Assembly (NCBI GenBank): GCA_964526835.1
Contig: CAZGMK010000011.1
Span: 26,884 to 90,883, forward strand
Length of the DNA: 64,000 bases
Origin: DAOSXA01 sp964526835
Lineage (GTDB): Bacteria; Zixibacteria; MSB-5A5; GN15; FEB-12
Reading direction: 5' to 3'
Under the pieces are notes generated by a model, which had not been told where the DNA came from, searched no databases, and worked only from the letters and a program-made list of their open reading frames with translations. Below are positions 1 to 6,747 of the stretch, in pieces. The position numbers were made by a program, and so were the translations under genes. Each line of letters opens with the position of its first letter. The first letter of the stretch is position 1.

Positions 1-170
1 AGCATCTCCGGCGTGGCCTCGTAGAAGTTCCGTACTTCTTCTTTCGGGATGATCAACAGGTGGACTTTGTCCTTGGGGCGATGGTCGGCGATGACGATAC
101 ACTCGGTGTCTTCGTGGAAGATCTTCGCCGGCTGTTCGCGATTCATGATACGGGTGAATATCGATGGCAT
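1..170 (-). CDS. HIT-family protein, N-terminal part (runs off the window)
   Basis: The minus-strand frame starts with ATG at 170-168 and reads MPSIFTRIMNREQPAKIFHE, then DHRPKDKVHLLIIPKEE. This is the characteristic start of HIT-family (HinT-like) nucleotide phosphoramidase/hydrolase proteins. Only about 56 residues are present; the catalytic HxHxH motif lies beyond base 1, so activity cannot be judged. There is no Shine-Dalgarno sequence before the ATG, and a plausible promoter ends 6 nt upstream, which suggests a leaderless message. The CBS-domain gene lies upstream on the same strand but is separated by a terminator, so the two are probably transcribed separately. Confidence 0.85.
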   Translation of the reverse strand, partial: MPSIFTRIMNREQPAKIFHEDTECIVIADHRPKDKVHLLIIPKEEVRNFYEATPEM

Positions 171-176
171 GGCAGG

Positions 177-204
177 AAGGTAGGTATTGGCAAGCCCAAG
201 TCAA
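177..204 (-). promoter_or_regulatory. Candidate sigma-70-type promoter of the HIT gene
   Basis: On the minus strand TTGACT (204-199) is followed after 16 nt by TACCTT (182-177). The -10 box is 6 nt from the ATG at 170, so transcription would start at or next to the start codon. The -35 is good and the -10 is weak. Confidence 0.4.
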
Positions 205-286
205 GTGATGCCGGGTTCTGTGGTCTCTTGCTGGCGCGAAGGCGATGAAGGCATTGATGTTAAGTCCGCAATGCAATTGTACCGCA

Positions 287-309
287 GGGGCGGGTTTCAA
301 ACCCGCCCC
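287..309. repeat. Perfect 11-bp inverted repeat
   Basis: GGGGCGGGTTT and AAACCCGCCCC are separated by one base, forming a GC-rich cruciform or hairpin. It is not next to a T tract and lies well beyond the CBS terminator, so it is more likely an intergenic repetitive hairpin than a terminator. Confidence 0.6.
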
Positions 310-371
310 GGGAGCTCAACTGACATGTGGTGAAGTAGTTTGCCTTCGGGAGGAGAAGTATCTCGAAAGGT

Positions 372-394
372 GTCAAAACCCCTGTGGTTTTGAC
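372..394. repeat. Perfect 9-bp inverted repeat
   Basis: GTCAAAACC and GGTTTTGAC flank a 5-nt loop (CCTGT). It lies between the HIT promoter and the CBS terminator and resembles dispersed REP-like hairpins. Confidence 0.55.
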
Positions 395-433
395 GTTGAT
401 CCCGTAAACGGGTCCCTGCGTAAGACCCCAACC

Positions 434-465
434 AAAAAGGCAGGCCCATGATGAATAGGCCTGCC
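434..465 (-). terminator. Intrinsic terminator of the CBS-domain gene
   Basis: Read on the minus strand, an 8-bp stem (GGCAGGCC with GGCCTGCC, 11-nt loop) is followed directly by TTTTT. It lies 26 nt past the stop codon of the CBS gene. Confidence 0.8.
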
Positions 466-490
466 GCAATTCACGAGTCACACCGCTCAA

Positions 491-931
491 CTACCCGAGA
501 TGGGTGCCGTCCATGTACATTTGCAGGTATCGATTCTCAATCTCGATGTGGCGGCGTTGCGCCTCCATGACATCGCCCTGCGACATCAGTCCGATGATCT
601 TCTTTCCGTCCATGATCGGTACATAACGGATGTTGTTCTTTGACATCAGGCCGGCGACGTAGGAGATATCATCAGTGGGCAGGCCGATCAGCAGGTCGGT
701 CGCCATGAGGTCTTTCGCCTTGAGCTTCTCGAAGTCAGCCGAATCCTTGTGCACCGCGCGGAAGATGTCCTTGTCGTCGACGATCCCCTTCAACTCGCCC
801 TTGCTGTCGATGACAGGCAGACACCCGATCTTCTTGTTGATCATCGTCTCCATCATGTCGAGGACCGAAGCTTCCGGACCGACCGAGATGACATCTCGCT
901 TTTCCTTTTCCAGTCTTGACTTAACAAGCAT
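491..931 (-). CDS. Protein of two CBS domains
   Basis: A 146-residue protein made almost only of a CBS pair (Bateman module), a fold that binds adenosyl ligands and usually regulates partner proteins. CBS1 runs from about residue 12 (VISVGPEASVLDMM) through GCLPVIDSKGELKGIVDDKD. CBS2 follows from ATDLLIGLPTDDISYVAGLM to RYVPIMDGKKIIGLMSQGDV. No enzyme or DNA-binding domain is attached. A frame with an ATG at 982 extends upstream, but the ATG at 931 has a good ribosome-binding site (AGAGGT) and matches where CBS proteins of this type begin. The gene stands alone with its own terminator. The ligand and target cannot be told from sequence. Confidence 0.9.
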   Translation of the reverse strand: MLVKSRLEKEKRDVISVGPEASVLDMMETMINKKIGCLPVIDSKGELKGIVDDKDIFRAVHKDSADFEKLKAKDLMATDLLIGLPTDDISYVAGLMSKNNIRYVPIMDGKKIIGLMSQGDVMEAQRRHIEIENRYLQMYMDGTHLG

Positions 932-1058
932 ACAGTACCTCTTGTTTGCGTCCTTGTCCCGTAATCCGGCGCCCGTGCGCACAAAGACCCGGTCACTCCC
1001 TTTTTGGAACGATTCGCGATCCCTTTTGTTGCCGGGACAAGAGGTTTCCTTGGCAATC

Positions 1059-1067
1059 TGGTATAAG
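1059..1067 (+). promoter_or_regulatory. Candidate extended -10 promoter
   Basis: TGG followed by TATAAG (1062-1067) fits an extended -10 element. It lies 11 nt from the ATG at 1079 in an AT-rich run that contains no Shine-Dalgarno sequence. No convincing -35 is visible. Confidence 0.35.
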
Positions 1068-1078
1068 ATATATATATT

Positions 1079-1753
1079 ATGTCTGTGAAGTCAAACGGAA
1101 AATCGTGTAGGTTGCTGCCGCTCTTTATCTTGGCGCTGGCTTTCATCGCCGGAATAGTATCGCCCGACGATGATGACCCCATACTGGACCATTACTCATC
1201 GCGGGCGGCCTCGGTATTCGATACACGCAATCCGTGGCGCACAGGGGCGGTATTCAGCTTCGAGGCCCGCACCCTGCTCAAGAAGTACATTGACGATTCC
1301 TATGTTACGACCGATTCGATGGTCAGCCGTCACTGGTACAGTTTCGGGCAACTGGATTCCCAGGTTGTATTGCGGGCCAGTGACGATGGTCTGCTCAACC
1401 GCGTTGACTTCTCTTATCCCAATGTCTTCGAGGGGGAGTACCGGTTCAATTTCTTCCCCAACGACACCGGGGGCAAGACCATTGCCCTGGGCTTTGACGT
1501 GGTGGCCGAAGAAGCAAGAGCGCCGGCGGGCCTGGCCGTAATCGACCGTGACTACTACTACCTGCACCGTCTGTACCTGTACTATCCCGACCGCAAAAAC
1601 TATCGGAAGTACTCGCGATCATTTCGTTTCGTCGAGGAGAAAGGGATGATCGTCGCCGACTCGATCTGGGTCGTGGCCTCGCGTTTCGGGCTATTGTCCA
1701 ATGAGTACTTCCGTATTGAGACCAACATCTACGACATTCGGGTCAGGCCCTGA
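1079..1753 (+). CDS. Secreted protein of unknown function
   Basis: I do not recognise this 224-residue protein. Residues about 11-28 are a hydrophobic, Leu/Ile/Ala-rich segment after a short basic N-terminus, which looks like a signal peptide, so export to the periplasm or outer membrane is likely. The mature part is rich in aromatic residues (Tyr, Phe) and alternating polar and hydrophobic stretches, including a YYYLHRLYLYYPDRKNYRKY segment, which suggests beta structure. It has no conserved Cys pair and no catalytic motif I know. It lies 56 bp before uppS on the same strand but uppS seems to have its own promoter. The ATG at 1079 has no ribosome-binding site; no better start is visible. Confidence 0.7.
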   Translation: MSVKSNGKSCRLLPLFILALAFIAGIVSPDDDDPILDHYSSRAASVFDTRNPWRTGAVFSFEARTLLKKYIDDSYVTTDSMVSRHWYSFGQLDSQVVLRASDDGLLNRVDFSYPNVFEGEYRFNFFPNDTGGKTIALGFDVVAEEARAPAGLAVIDRDYYYLHRLYLYYPDRKNYRKYSRSFRFVEEKGMIVADSIWVVASRFGLLSNEYFRIETNIYDIRVRP

Positions 1754-1771
1754 GGCGGCTCTCGAATCTTG

Positions 1772-1800
1772 TTGCCTTATCTCTGGTTAGCCCCTAACAT
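1772..1800 (+). promoter_or_regulatory. Candidate promoter of the uppS operon
   Basis: TTGCCT (1772-1777), a 17-nt spacer and TAACAT (1795-1800) lie just before uppS. The -10 ends 9 nt from the ATG and there is no Shine-Dalgarno sequence, so the mRNA may be leaderless or nearly so. Confidence 0.4.
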
Positions 1801-1809
1801 TGTCGCACT

Positions 1810-2574
1810 ATGACCGAACCCGCCGATCGACTCAAGCAGACTGTCCTGGCGCGTCCGGAGCGCATCCCCAGCCATGTCGCGATCATCATGGACGGCAACG
1901 GGCGCTGGGCCGCCAAGCGCAACAAGCCTCGTACTTTCGGGCATGAGGCGGGAGTGGAGGCGGTTCGCAGGGTAGTCCGCGCCGCGGGCGAGATCGGGCT
2001 GAAGTACATGACCCTCTACACTTTTTCGGTCGAGAACTGGCAGCGGCCGGCCGACGAGGTCGAGGCGCTGATGTCGCTGCTGACCCGTACGACGCTGGCC
2101 GAGATGGCCGAGCTGATGGACAACGATGTCAAGCTGATCACCATCGGCCGCACCGGTGCGTTGTCCTCATCGCAGCGCGAGGCCCTCGCCGCGGCTCAGG
2201 AGCAGACCCGCGATAACAAGGGCCTGGTGTTGATTCTCGCTCTCAATTACGGTGGGCGAACCGAGATACTCGATGCGGTCAAGGCCATCGCCAATTCCGT
2301 CCGGGGCGGGTTCATCGACCCGGCCGATGTCGACGAGGAGCTGTTCAGTCAGTTCCTCTATACGGCGGACATCCCTGACCCGGATCTGCTGATTCGGACA
2401 TCGGGCGAAAGGCGGATATCCAACTTCCTTCTCTGGCAGACCAGCTACACCGAGCTACACATCATCGATACGTTGTGGCCGGATTTCGGACGCCGCGAGT
2501 TGTTCGAGGCCATCATTGATTACCAGGGACGAAAGCGGCGGTTTGGCCGTGTACACCAGGAAGAGCAGGAGTGA
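1810..2574 (+). CDS. uppS: Isoprenyl transferase (undecaprenyl diphosphate synthase)
   Basis: Cis-prenyltransferase that extends farnesyl diphosphate with isopentenyl diphosphate to the C55 carrier lipid used for peptidoglycan and O-antigen synthesis. The 254-residue length is typical. The diagnostic HVAIIMDGNGRWAAKR motif is at residues 22-37 with catalytic Asp28, and the C-terminal RTSGERRISNFLLWQ region with its Arg residues binds the diphosphate of IPP. The family norm is RTGGE; here it is RTSGE. It overlaps cdsA by 4 nt (GTGA) and heads a tightly overlapping operon of envelope genes. The start lacks a ribosome-binding site. Confidence 0.97.
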   Translation: MTEPADRLKQTVLARPERIPSHVAIIMDGNGRWAAKRNKPRTFGHEAGVEAVRRVVRAAGEIGLKYMTLYTFSVENWQRPADEVEALMSLLTRTTLAEMAELMDNDVKLITIGRTGALSSSQREALAAAQEQTRDNKGLVLILALNYGGRTEILDAVKAIANSVRGGFIDPADVDEELFSQFLYTADIPDPDLLIRTSGERRISNFLLWQTSYTELHIIDTLWPDFGRRELFEAIIDYQGRKRRFGRVHQEEQE

Positions 2575-3416
2575 GCCGGAACCTGATCGCCCGTCTTGCG
2601 GTGGCCGCGGTAGCTATCCCGATTATTCTCTGGATCTGTTACCAGGGAGGCGCCTGGCTGTTCGCCATGCTGCTCCTTTTCGCCATCATCGGCATGGGGG
2701 AATTCCTGATCGCCGAAGGGTTTGGCCTTCGAAGCTTCTGGTTCTTTCTGGCTCAGGCGGTTCTCATATCGACCTATGGCGCCGCCGCCGGCCGACTGAC
2801 TTTCAGCGTCGAGGCCGAGTCCACTCAGTTCTCGCTGAGCCCGCTCGTAATCCTGATCACGTTTTACGCCGTCAGCGCCATGCTGATGGCCATGGGGCGA
2901 CGTTCGCCGTCCGAGATTTTCGCTCGCCACTCGCGCCTTTTCTGGGGCGTTACGTATCTGTCGATCCTGTATGCGGTGGTATATCGAGTCGGTCAGGGTT
3001 GGCATGGGATCAGCGGGGGCGATTTGCTGCTGTTCCTGTTCGGTTTGCTGTGGCTTGGCGACACGGCTGCGATGTTCATCGGCAAGTGGCTCGGACGACA
3101 TAAGTTGGCGCCCACTGTATCCCCGAACAAGACCGTCGAGGGTCTTATCGGCGGGATAGCCGGAGCGCTCGTGATCGGCCTGGTGATGTACTTTTGGAAG
3201 CTGTCGACGCTCGGACTCGCCCCTGTTCTGATACTGGCCGTCGGGTGCTCGATTTGCGGTCAGCTTGGCGATCTGGTCGAGTCAATGTGGAAACGGTCGC
3301 TGGGGATCAAGGACTCCTCGGCCATCATTCCCGGGCACGGCGGCGTGCTAGATCGCTTTGATTCGTTGCTGTTTGGGGCGCCGTTCATGTTTGCCTGGTT
3401 TCACCTCTTTGTATGA
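2571..3416 (+). CDS. cdsA: Phosphatidate cytidylyltransferase
   Basis: Makes CDP-diacylglycerol from phosphatidic acid and CTP, the branch point to all bacterial phospholipids, in the inner membrane. The 281-residue protein has about eight hydrophobic segments. The C-terminal family signature is complete: SMWKR, then KDSSAIIPGHGGVLDRFDS near residues 241-269. The GTG start overlaps the uppS stop codon in a GTGA arrangement, typical of translational coupling; uppS-cdsA is a conserved pair in many bacteria. Confidence 0.97.
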   Translation: MSRNLIARLAVAAVAIPIILWICYQGGAWLFAMLLLFAIIGMGEFLIAEGFGLRSFWFFLAQAVLISTYGAAAGRLTFSVEAESTQFSLSPLVILITFYAVSAMLMAMGRRSPSEIFARHSRLFWGVTYLSILYAVVYRVGQGWHGISGGDLLLFLFGLLWLGDTAAMFIGKWLGRHKLAPTVSPNKTVEGLIGGIAGALVIGLVMYFWKLSTLGLAPVLILAVGCSICGQLGDLVESMWKRSLGIKDSSAIIPGHGGVLDRFDSLLFGAPFMFAWFHLFV

Positions 3417-4315
3417 TCAAAGTGCTGGACTACATCTTCGCCGCCCGGCCGATGCTGCACCTGCCGGTGTGGTCGGTGTATCTTGTCAGTCTGCATCTGT
3501 CCGACAGGGCGTTCGGGTGGCAGGACACGGCATTGCTGCCGGCGTTGAGTCTGCTGGTGGCCGGGGCCTACTACGTGAATCAGGTTTATGACCGGGAATC
3601 CGATCGGCTGAATCGAAAACTGGGTTTTTTGCAGCGGGGTTACACTTCACCCCGCAGTCTCATGCTCGGTTTCATTTTGCTCTCGCTGCTCGGGCTTGGG
3701 TTGGCCGCCCTGGCGGCGCCGGTCAAGTTGATCATCCTGCTGCAGCATTTCATTTTGGCGTGGATCTATTCCGGCCCGCCCTTGAGGTTGAAGGATCGTC
3801 CCTGGCTGGGGCTTCTTTCAAACGCCTGGGCCTACGGCTTCCTCGTTCCTCTGGTCGCTACCGGTCTGCAGTCGTCAGATGTGCTCGCCCTGATCAACTG
3901 GAATCTCCCGCTGTACTTCTTCGCTGCGGTAGCCGCGACTCACATCATGACCACTCTCCCCGACGCTGAAGGGGATCGCGCAATCGGCAAGCGTACGATA
4001 GCCGTGATCCTCCCGCCTGGCGTGTGTAAACTGCTGGCCATCGCCTTGTTCGCCGTGGCTGCCGCCGTAGCTCTGCAGACCCGGCAGGCCGCACTTACCT
4101 ACGTGGCGGTGTTCTCGATTGTCGTCGTTGTGTTCAGCTTGCTGATGCCGCTGCGCCGAATGGAACTCGCCGCGGCCAAGGTCCCGCTGCTGCTATTGTC
4201 CCTTCTGTCCGGATACTGGTACCCGGGTTACCTGTTGTTTATTGTTGCCCTGATTCTCGGCACGCGGATATACTATCTGAAGAGATTCCAGATGATCTAT
4301 CCGGACCCGGCATGA
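3413..4315 (+). CDS. UbiA-family prenyltransferase
   Basis: Integral membrane enzyme of the UbiA superfamily, which joins a prenyl diphosphate to an acceptor. It is about 300 residues with roughly eight hydrophobic helices. The first Mg-diphosphate motif, N56-x3-D60-x3-D64 (NQVYDRESD), is intact, and the second is DAEGDRAIGKRT near residues 183-194. The acceptor (quinone ring, glycerophosphate, tetrapyrrole or other) cannot be read from the sequence. The ATG start overlaps the cdsA stop (ATGA) and the next gene overlaps in the same way, so it is translated with lipid genes. A role in membrane lipid or quinone synthesis is inferred. Confidence 0.85.
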   Translation: MIKVLDYIFAARPMLHLPVWSVYLVSLHLSDRAFGWQDTALLPALSLLVAGAYYVNQVYDRESDRLNRKLGFLQRGYTSPRSLMLGFILLSLLGLGLAALAAPVKLIILLQHFILAWIYSGPPLRLKDRPWLGLLSNAWAYGFLVPLVATGLQSSDVLALINWNLPLYFFAAVAATHIMTTLPDAEGDRAIGKRTIAVILPPGVCKLLAIALFAVAAAVALQTRQAALTYVAVFSIVVVVFSLLMPLRRMELAAAKVPLLLLSLLSGYWYPGYLLFIVALILGTRIYYLKRFQMIYPDPA

Positions 4316-4845
4316 AAGTCGCGATCCTCACATTTATTCTCGGTGTCTTGCTGCTAGCAAGCTGTACGCCCTATCCGCGCTATCGCACGGGGACCGCCGA
4401 GAAACGTCAGCAGCCGGAGGTCTTCACCGGGCGAGGATATTCGACGAACGACTATCTCCGACTGGGCAGCATTATGCGCAGCTATCTCGGCAAGCCCTAC
4501 ATCGGCAAGTCACGCTACGAGCGCGGGGTAGACTGTTCGATGTTCGTGCAGGAAGTCTTGGGCAGGTTCGATGGCAGGTCGTTTCCGCGCACCGTCGCCG
4601 AGCAATGGAAGCAGGGTCGGCCCGTCCACCGTCACGATCTGGCCATGGGGGACCTGGTGTTCTTCCGGACCAACTACGAGGAAGTTTCTCATGTCGGCAT
4701 CTTCACCGACGGCAGCCGGTTCATGCACGCTTCCACCTCGCAGGGAGTGATCATCAGCAGCCTGTTGGAGGAATACTGGGCTAAACGATATGTCGGCGCC
4801 AGGCGTATACTGGAAAAGGAAACACGCGAAGCCGATCGTCGATGA
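4312..4845 (+). CDS. NlpC/P60-family lipoprotein (putative cell-wall endopeptidase)
   Basis: A 177-residue lipoprotein with the lipobox L15-A-S-C18 after a hydrophobic signal. The mature part is an NlpC/P60 papain-like domain with catalytic Cys75 in GVDCSMFVQEVLG and His127 in VSHVGIF; the third polar residue is probably His in the FMHAST segment. Family members cleave peptide bonds in peptidoglycan stems, between D-Glu and meso-DAP. It overlaps its upstream neighbour by 4 nt and the uvrC start by 4 nt, so it sits in the same transcript. Attachment to the outer membrane is likely, as the residue after Cys is Thr rather than Asp. Confidence 0.92.
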   Translation: MKVAILTFILGVLLLASCTPYPRYRTGTAEKRQQPEVFTGRGYSTNDYLRLGSIMRSYLGKPYIGKSRYERGVDCSMFVQEVLGRFDGRSFPRTVAEQWKQGRPVHRHDLAMGDLVFFRTNYEEVSHVGIFTDGSRFMHASTSQGVIISSLLEEYWAKRYVGARRILEKETREADRR

Positions 4846-6665
4846 CCAGACCGGATACACTCCAGGCCAAACTAGCCAACCTGCCGACCGATCCCGGCGT
4901 CTACCAGTTCAGGGACGCCGAGGGCCGGATCATCTATATCGGCAAGGCCAAGAACCTGCGCAATCGGGTAAGGACGTATTTTCAGGCCTCCCACCATCCC
5001 CACGGCAAGACCGGTCGTTTAGTTGCGAAAGTGACCGATGTTGACCTGGTAGTCACGGAGAACGAGGTGGAGGCCCTCATCCTTGAAGCGAACCTGGTGC
5101 GTGAATACAAGCCGCGCTACAACGTCGATCTCAAAGACGACAAGCACTTCCCTTACATCAAGATCACTACCGACGAACCATTCCCGCGGGTTATGATAGT
5201 CCGTCGCCTGGCCAAAGATAATGCTACCTACTTCGGGCCGTATACGTCGTCGCGGGGCATGCGCGGGACCGTTGCGCTCCTTACTCAGATGTTCAGGATA
5301 CGAAGCTGTAATCTGGCGATTCCGCATCCCAGAGGCAAAGAACAGAAGGTCTGCCTCGATTTCTATATCAAGCGGTGCGGCGGTCCTTGTGAGGGGCTGC
5401 AGTCCGAAGAGGATTATCGAGAGAAGATCAATGCGGTTATCATGGTGCTGTCGGGCAAGGCCCCTGAGCTGATCGATCAACTCGAGGCAAGAATGGACGC
5501 CGCCGCAGAGGCCATGGAATACGAGGCCGCGATGGAATATCGCGACCAGATCGAGGCGGTTCGCTCGGTTATGCGTCAACAGCATGTCGATGTCGGCGAG
5601 ATGGTCGACCGCGACATCATCGCCCTGGCCCGCGAGGAGCGCGATGCGGTGGCGGTCGTCATGCAGATTCGCCGTGGGGCGTTGATCGGGCGACAGGACT
5701 TCCAACTCCTCGCTGACCAGGACGATACCGATGAGACGATCCTGTTCGCCTTTCTGCAGCAATACTACAACAAGCAGCCCAATCTTCCGGGCGAAGTATA
5801 TCTGCCATTTCAGATCAGCGAGTCAAAGTTGGTTGCCCGGTGGCTGAAGAAGATCAAGGGCTCGAAAGTAGTCATCCATACGCCCAAGCGGGGCGACAAA
5901 GTCAAGCTGGTTGATCTGGCCAATGCCAATGCACGGCTGCTTCTCGATGAGATGCTGATTCAGAAACGCGGCCACAGCGAGCGAATGAGCAAGATGGTCG
6001 TGGCGCTCAGGGATGCCCTCGCTCTGCCGAAGGCTCCGCTGACCATCGCGTGTTTCGACATCTCCAACACTGGTGAGACGGATGCGGTGGGCGCGTGTGT
6101 CTACTTCGAGAATGCCAAGCCCAAGAAGTCGGAGTATCGTCATTTCAGGATCAAGGGAGTGCGCGGTCAGGACGATTTCGGGATGATGCGCGAGGTGGTC
6201 GGGCGGTATTTTCATCGACTCAGGGAAGAAGAGAAAACACCGCCGGATCTGATTGTGGTCGATGGGGGGAAGGGGCAACTGTCCTCGGCGCTCGGGGAGG
6301 TCAAGCGGCTGGGGTTCGATCAACAGTTGATTATCGGACTGGCTAAGCGTCTCGATGAGGTGTTTCTCCCGGGGCAGTCTGATCCGATTACGATCGACCG
6401 GCGCAGCCCGGCTCTGATGTTGCTCAAGCAGGTCCGCGATGAGGCCCACCGGTTCGCCATCACATACAATCGCAAAGTCCGGAACAAGCGGACCTTCCGG
6501 TCGGAACTGGACGACATTCCCGGGATTGGCCCGGCCAAGCGCGATGCCTTGATCAAGTACTTCGGGTCGGTCGAGCGTATCAGGCAGGCCTCGGTTGAGC
6601 AGTTGGCCGAGGTGCCGGGTATCGGCGGCCAGCTGGCTGAGACGGTTAGCAGAGCGTTGGCTTAG
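4842..6665 (+). CDS. uvrC: Excinuclease ABC subunit C
   Basis: Nuclease subunit of UvrABC nucleotide excision repair, making the 3' and 5' incisions around bulky lesions. The 607-residue protein has the full domain order: GIY-YIG nuclease at about 16-95 (GVYQFRDAEGRIIYIGKAKN), a Cys-containing segment (CNLAIPHPRGKEQKVCLDFYIKRC near 160-190), the UVR domain that meets UvrB (AMEYEAAMEYRDQIEAVR near 225), the RNase H-like 5' nuclease with DISNTGETDAVGA, and C-terminal helix-hairpin-helix repeats (IPGIGPAKRDALIKYFGS, VPGIGGQLAETVSRAL). The start overlaps the NlpC gene by ATGA. Its place after lipid genes is not functionally obvious. Confidence 0.97.
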   Translation: MTRPDTLQAKLANLPTDPGVYQFRDAEGRIIYIGKAKNLRNRVRTYFQASHHPHGKTGRLVAKVTDVDLVVTENEVEALILEANLVREYKPRYNVDLKDDKHFPYIKITTDEPFPRVMIVRRLAKDNATYFGPYTSSRGMRGTVALLTQMFRIRSCNLAIPHPRGKEQKVCLDFYIKRCGGPCEGLQSEEDYREKINAVIMVLSGKAPELIDQLEARMDAAAEAMEYEAAMEYRDQIEAVRSVMRQQHVDVGEMVDRDIIALAREERDAVAVVMQIRRGALIGRQDFQLLADQDDTDETILFAFLQQYYNKQPNLPGEVYLPFQISESKLVARWLKKIKGSKVVIHTPKRGDKVKLVDLANANARLLLDEMLIQKRGHSERMSKMVVALRDALALPKAPLTIACFDISNTGETDAVGACVYFENAKPKKSEYRHFRIKGVRGQDDFGMMREVVGRYFHRLREEEKTPPDLIVVDGGKGQLSSALGEVKRLGFDQQLIIGLAKRLDEVFLPGQSDPITIDRRSPALMLLKQVRDEAHRFAITYNRKVRNKRTFRSELDDIPGIGPAKRDALIKYFGSVERIRQASVEQLAEVPGIGGQLAETVSRALA

Positions 6666-6712
6666 ACGGAGTCGGTTGACATTCCGGGTTGCCACCGCCC
6701 TCCCGTTTCTTG

Positions 6713-6741
6713 TTGCCCCGATCCGGTCTCGCCTCTAAGTT
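6713..6741 (+). promoter_or_regulatory. Candidate promoter of the xseA operon
   Basis: TTGCCC (6713-6718), 17-nt spacer, TAAGTT (6736-6741). The -10 ends exactly 6 nt before the xseA ATG, and there is no ribosome-binding site. The layout closely resembles that before uppS; both begin with TTGTTGCC. Confidence 0.4.
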
Positions 6742-6747
6742 GCTGCC

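Larger units (their letters stand above)
171..490. other. Intergenic region with hairpins between the CBS and HIT genes
   Basis: This 320-bp stretch has no convincing gene. It holds the HIT promoter near its left end, two strong inverted repeats (287-309 and 372-394), a short CCCGT/ACGGG hairpin near 403-414, and the terminator of the CBS gene at 434-465. Confidence 0.7.
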
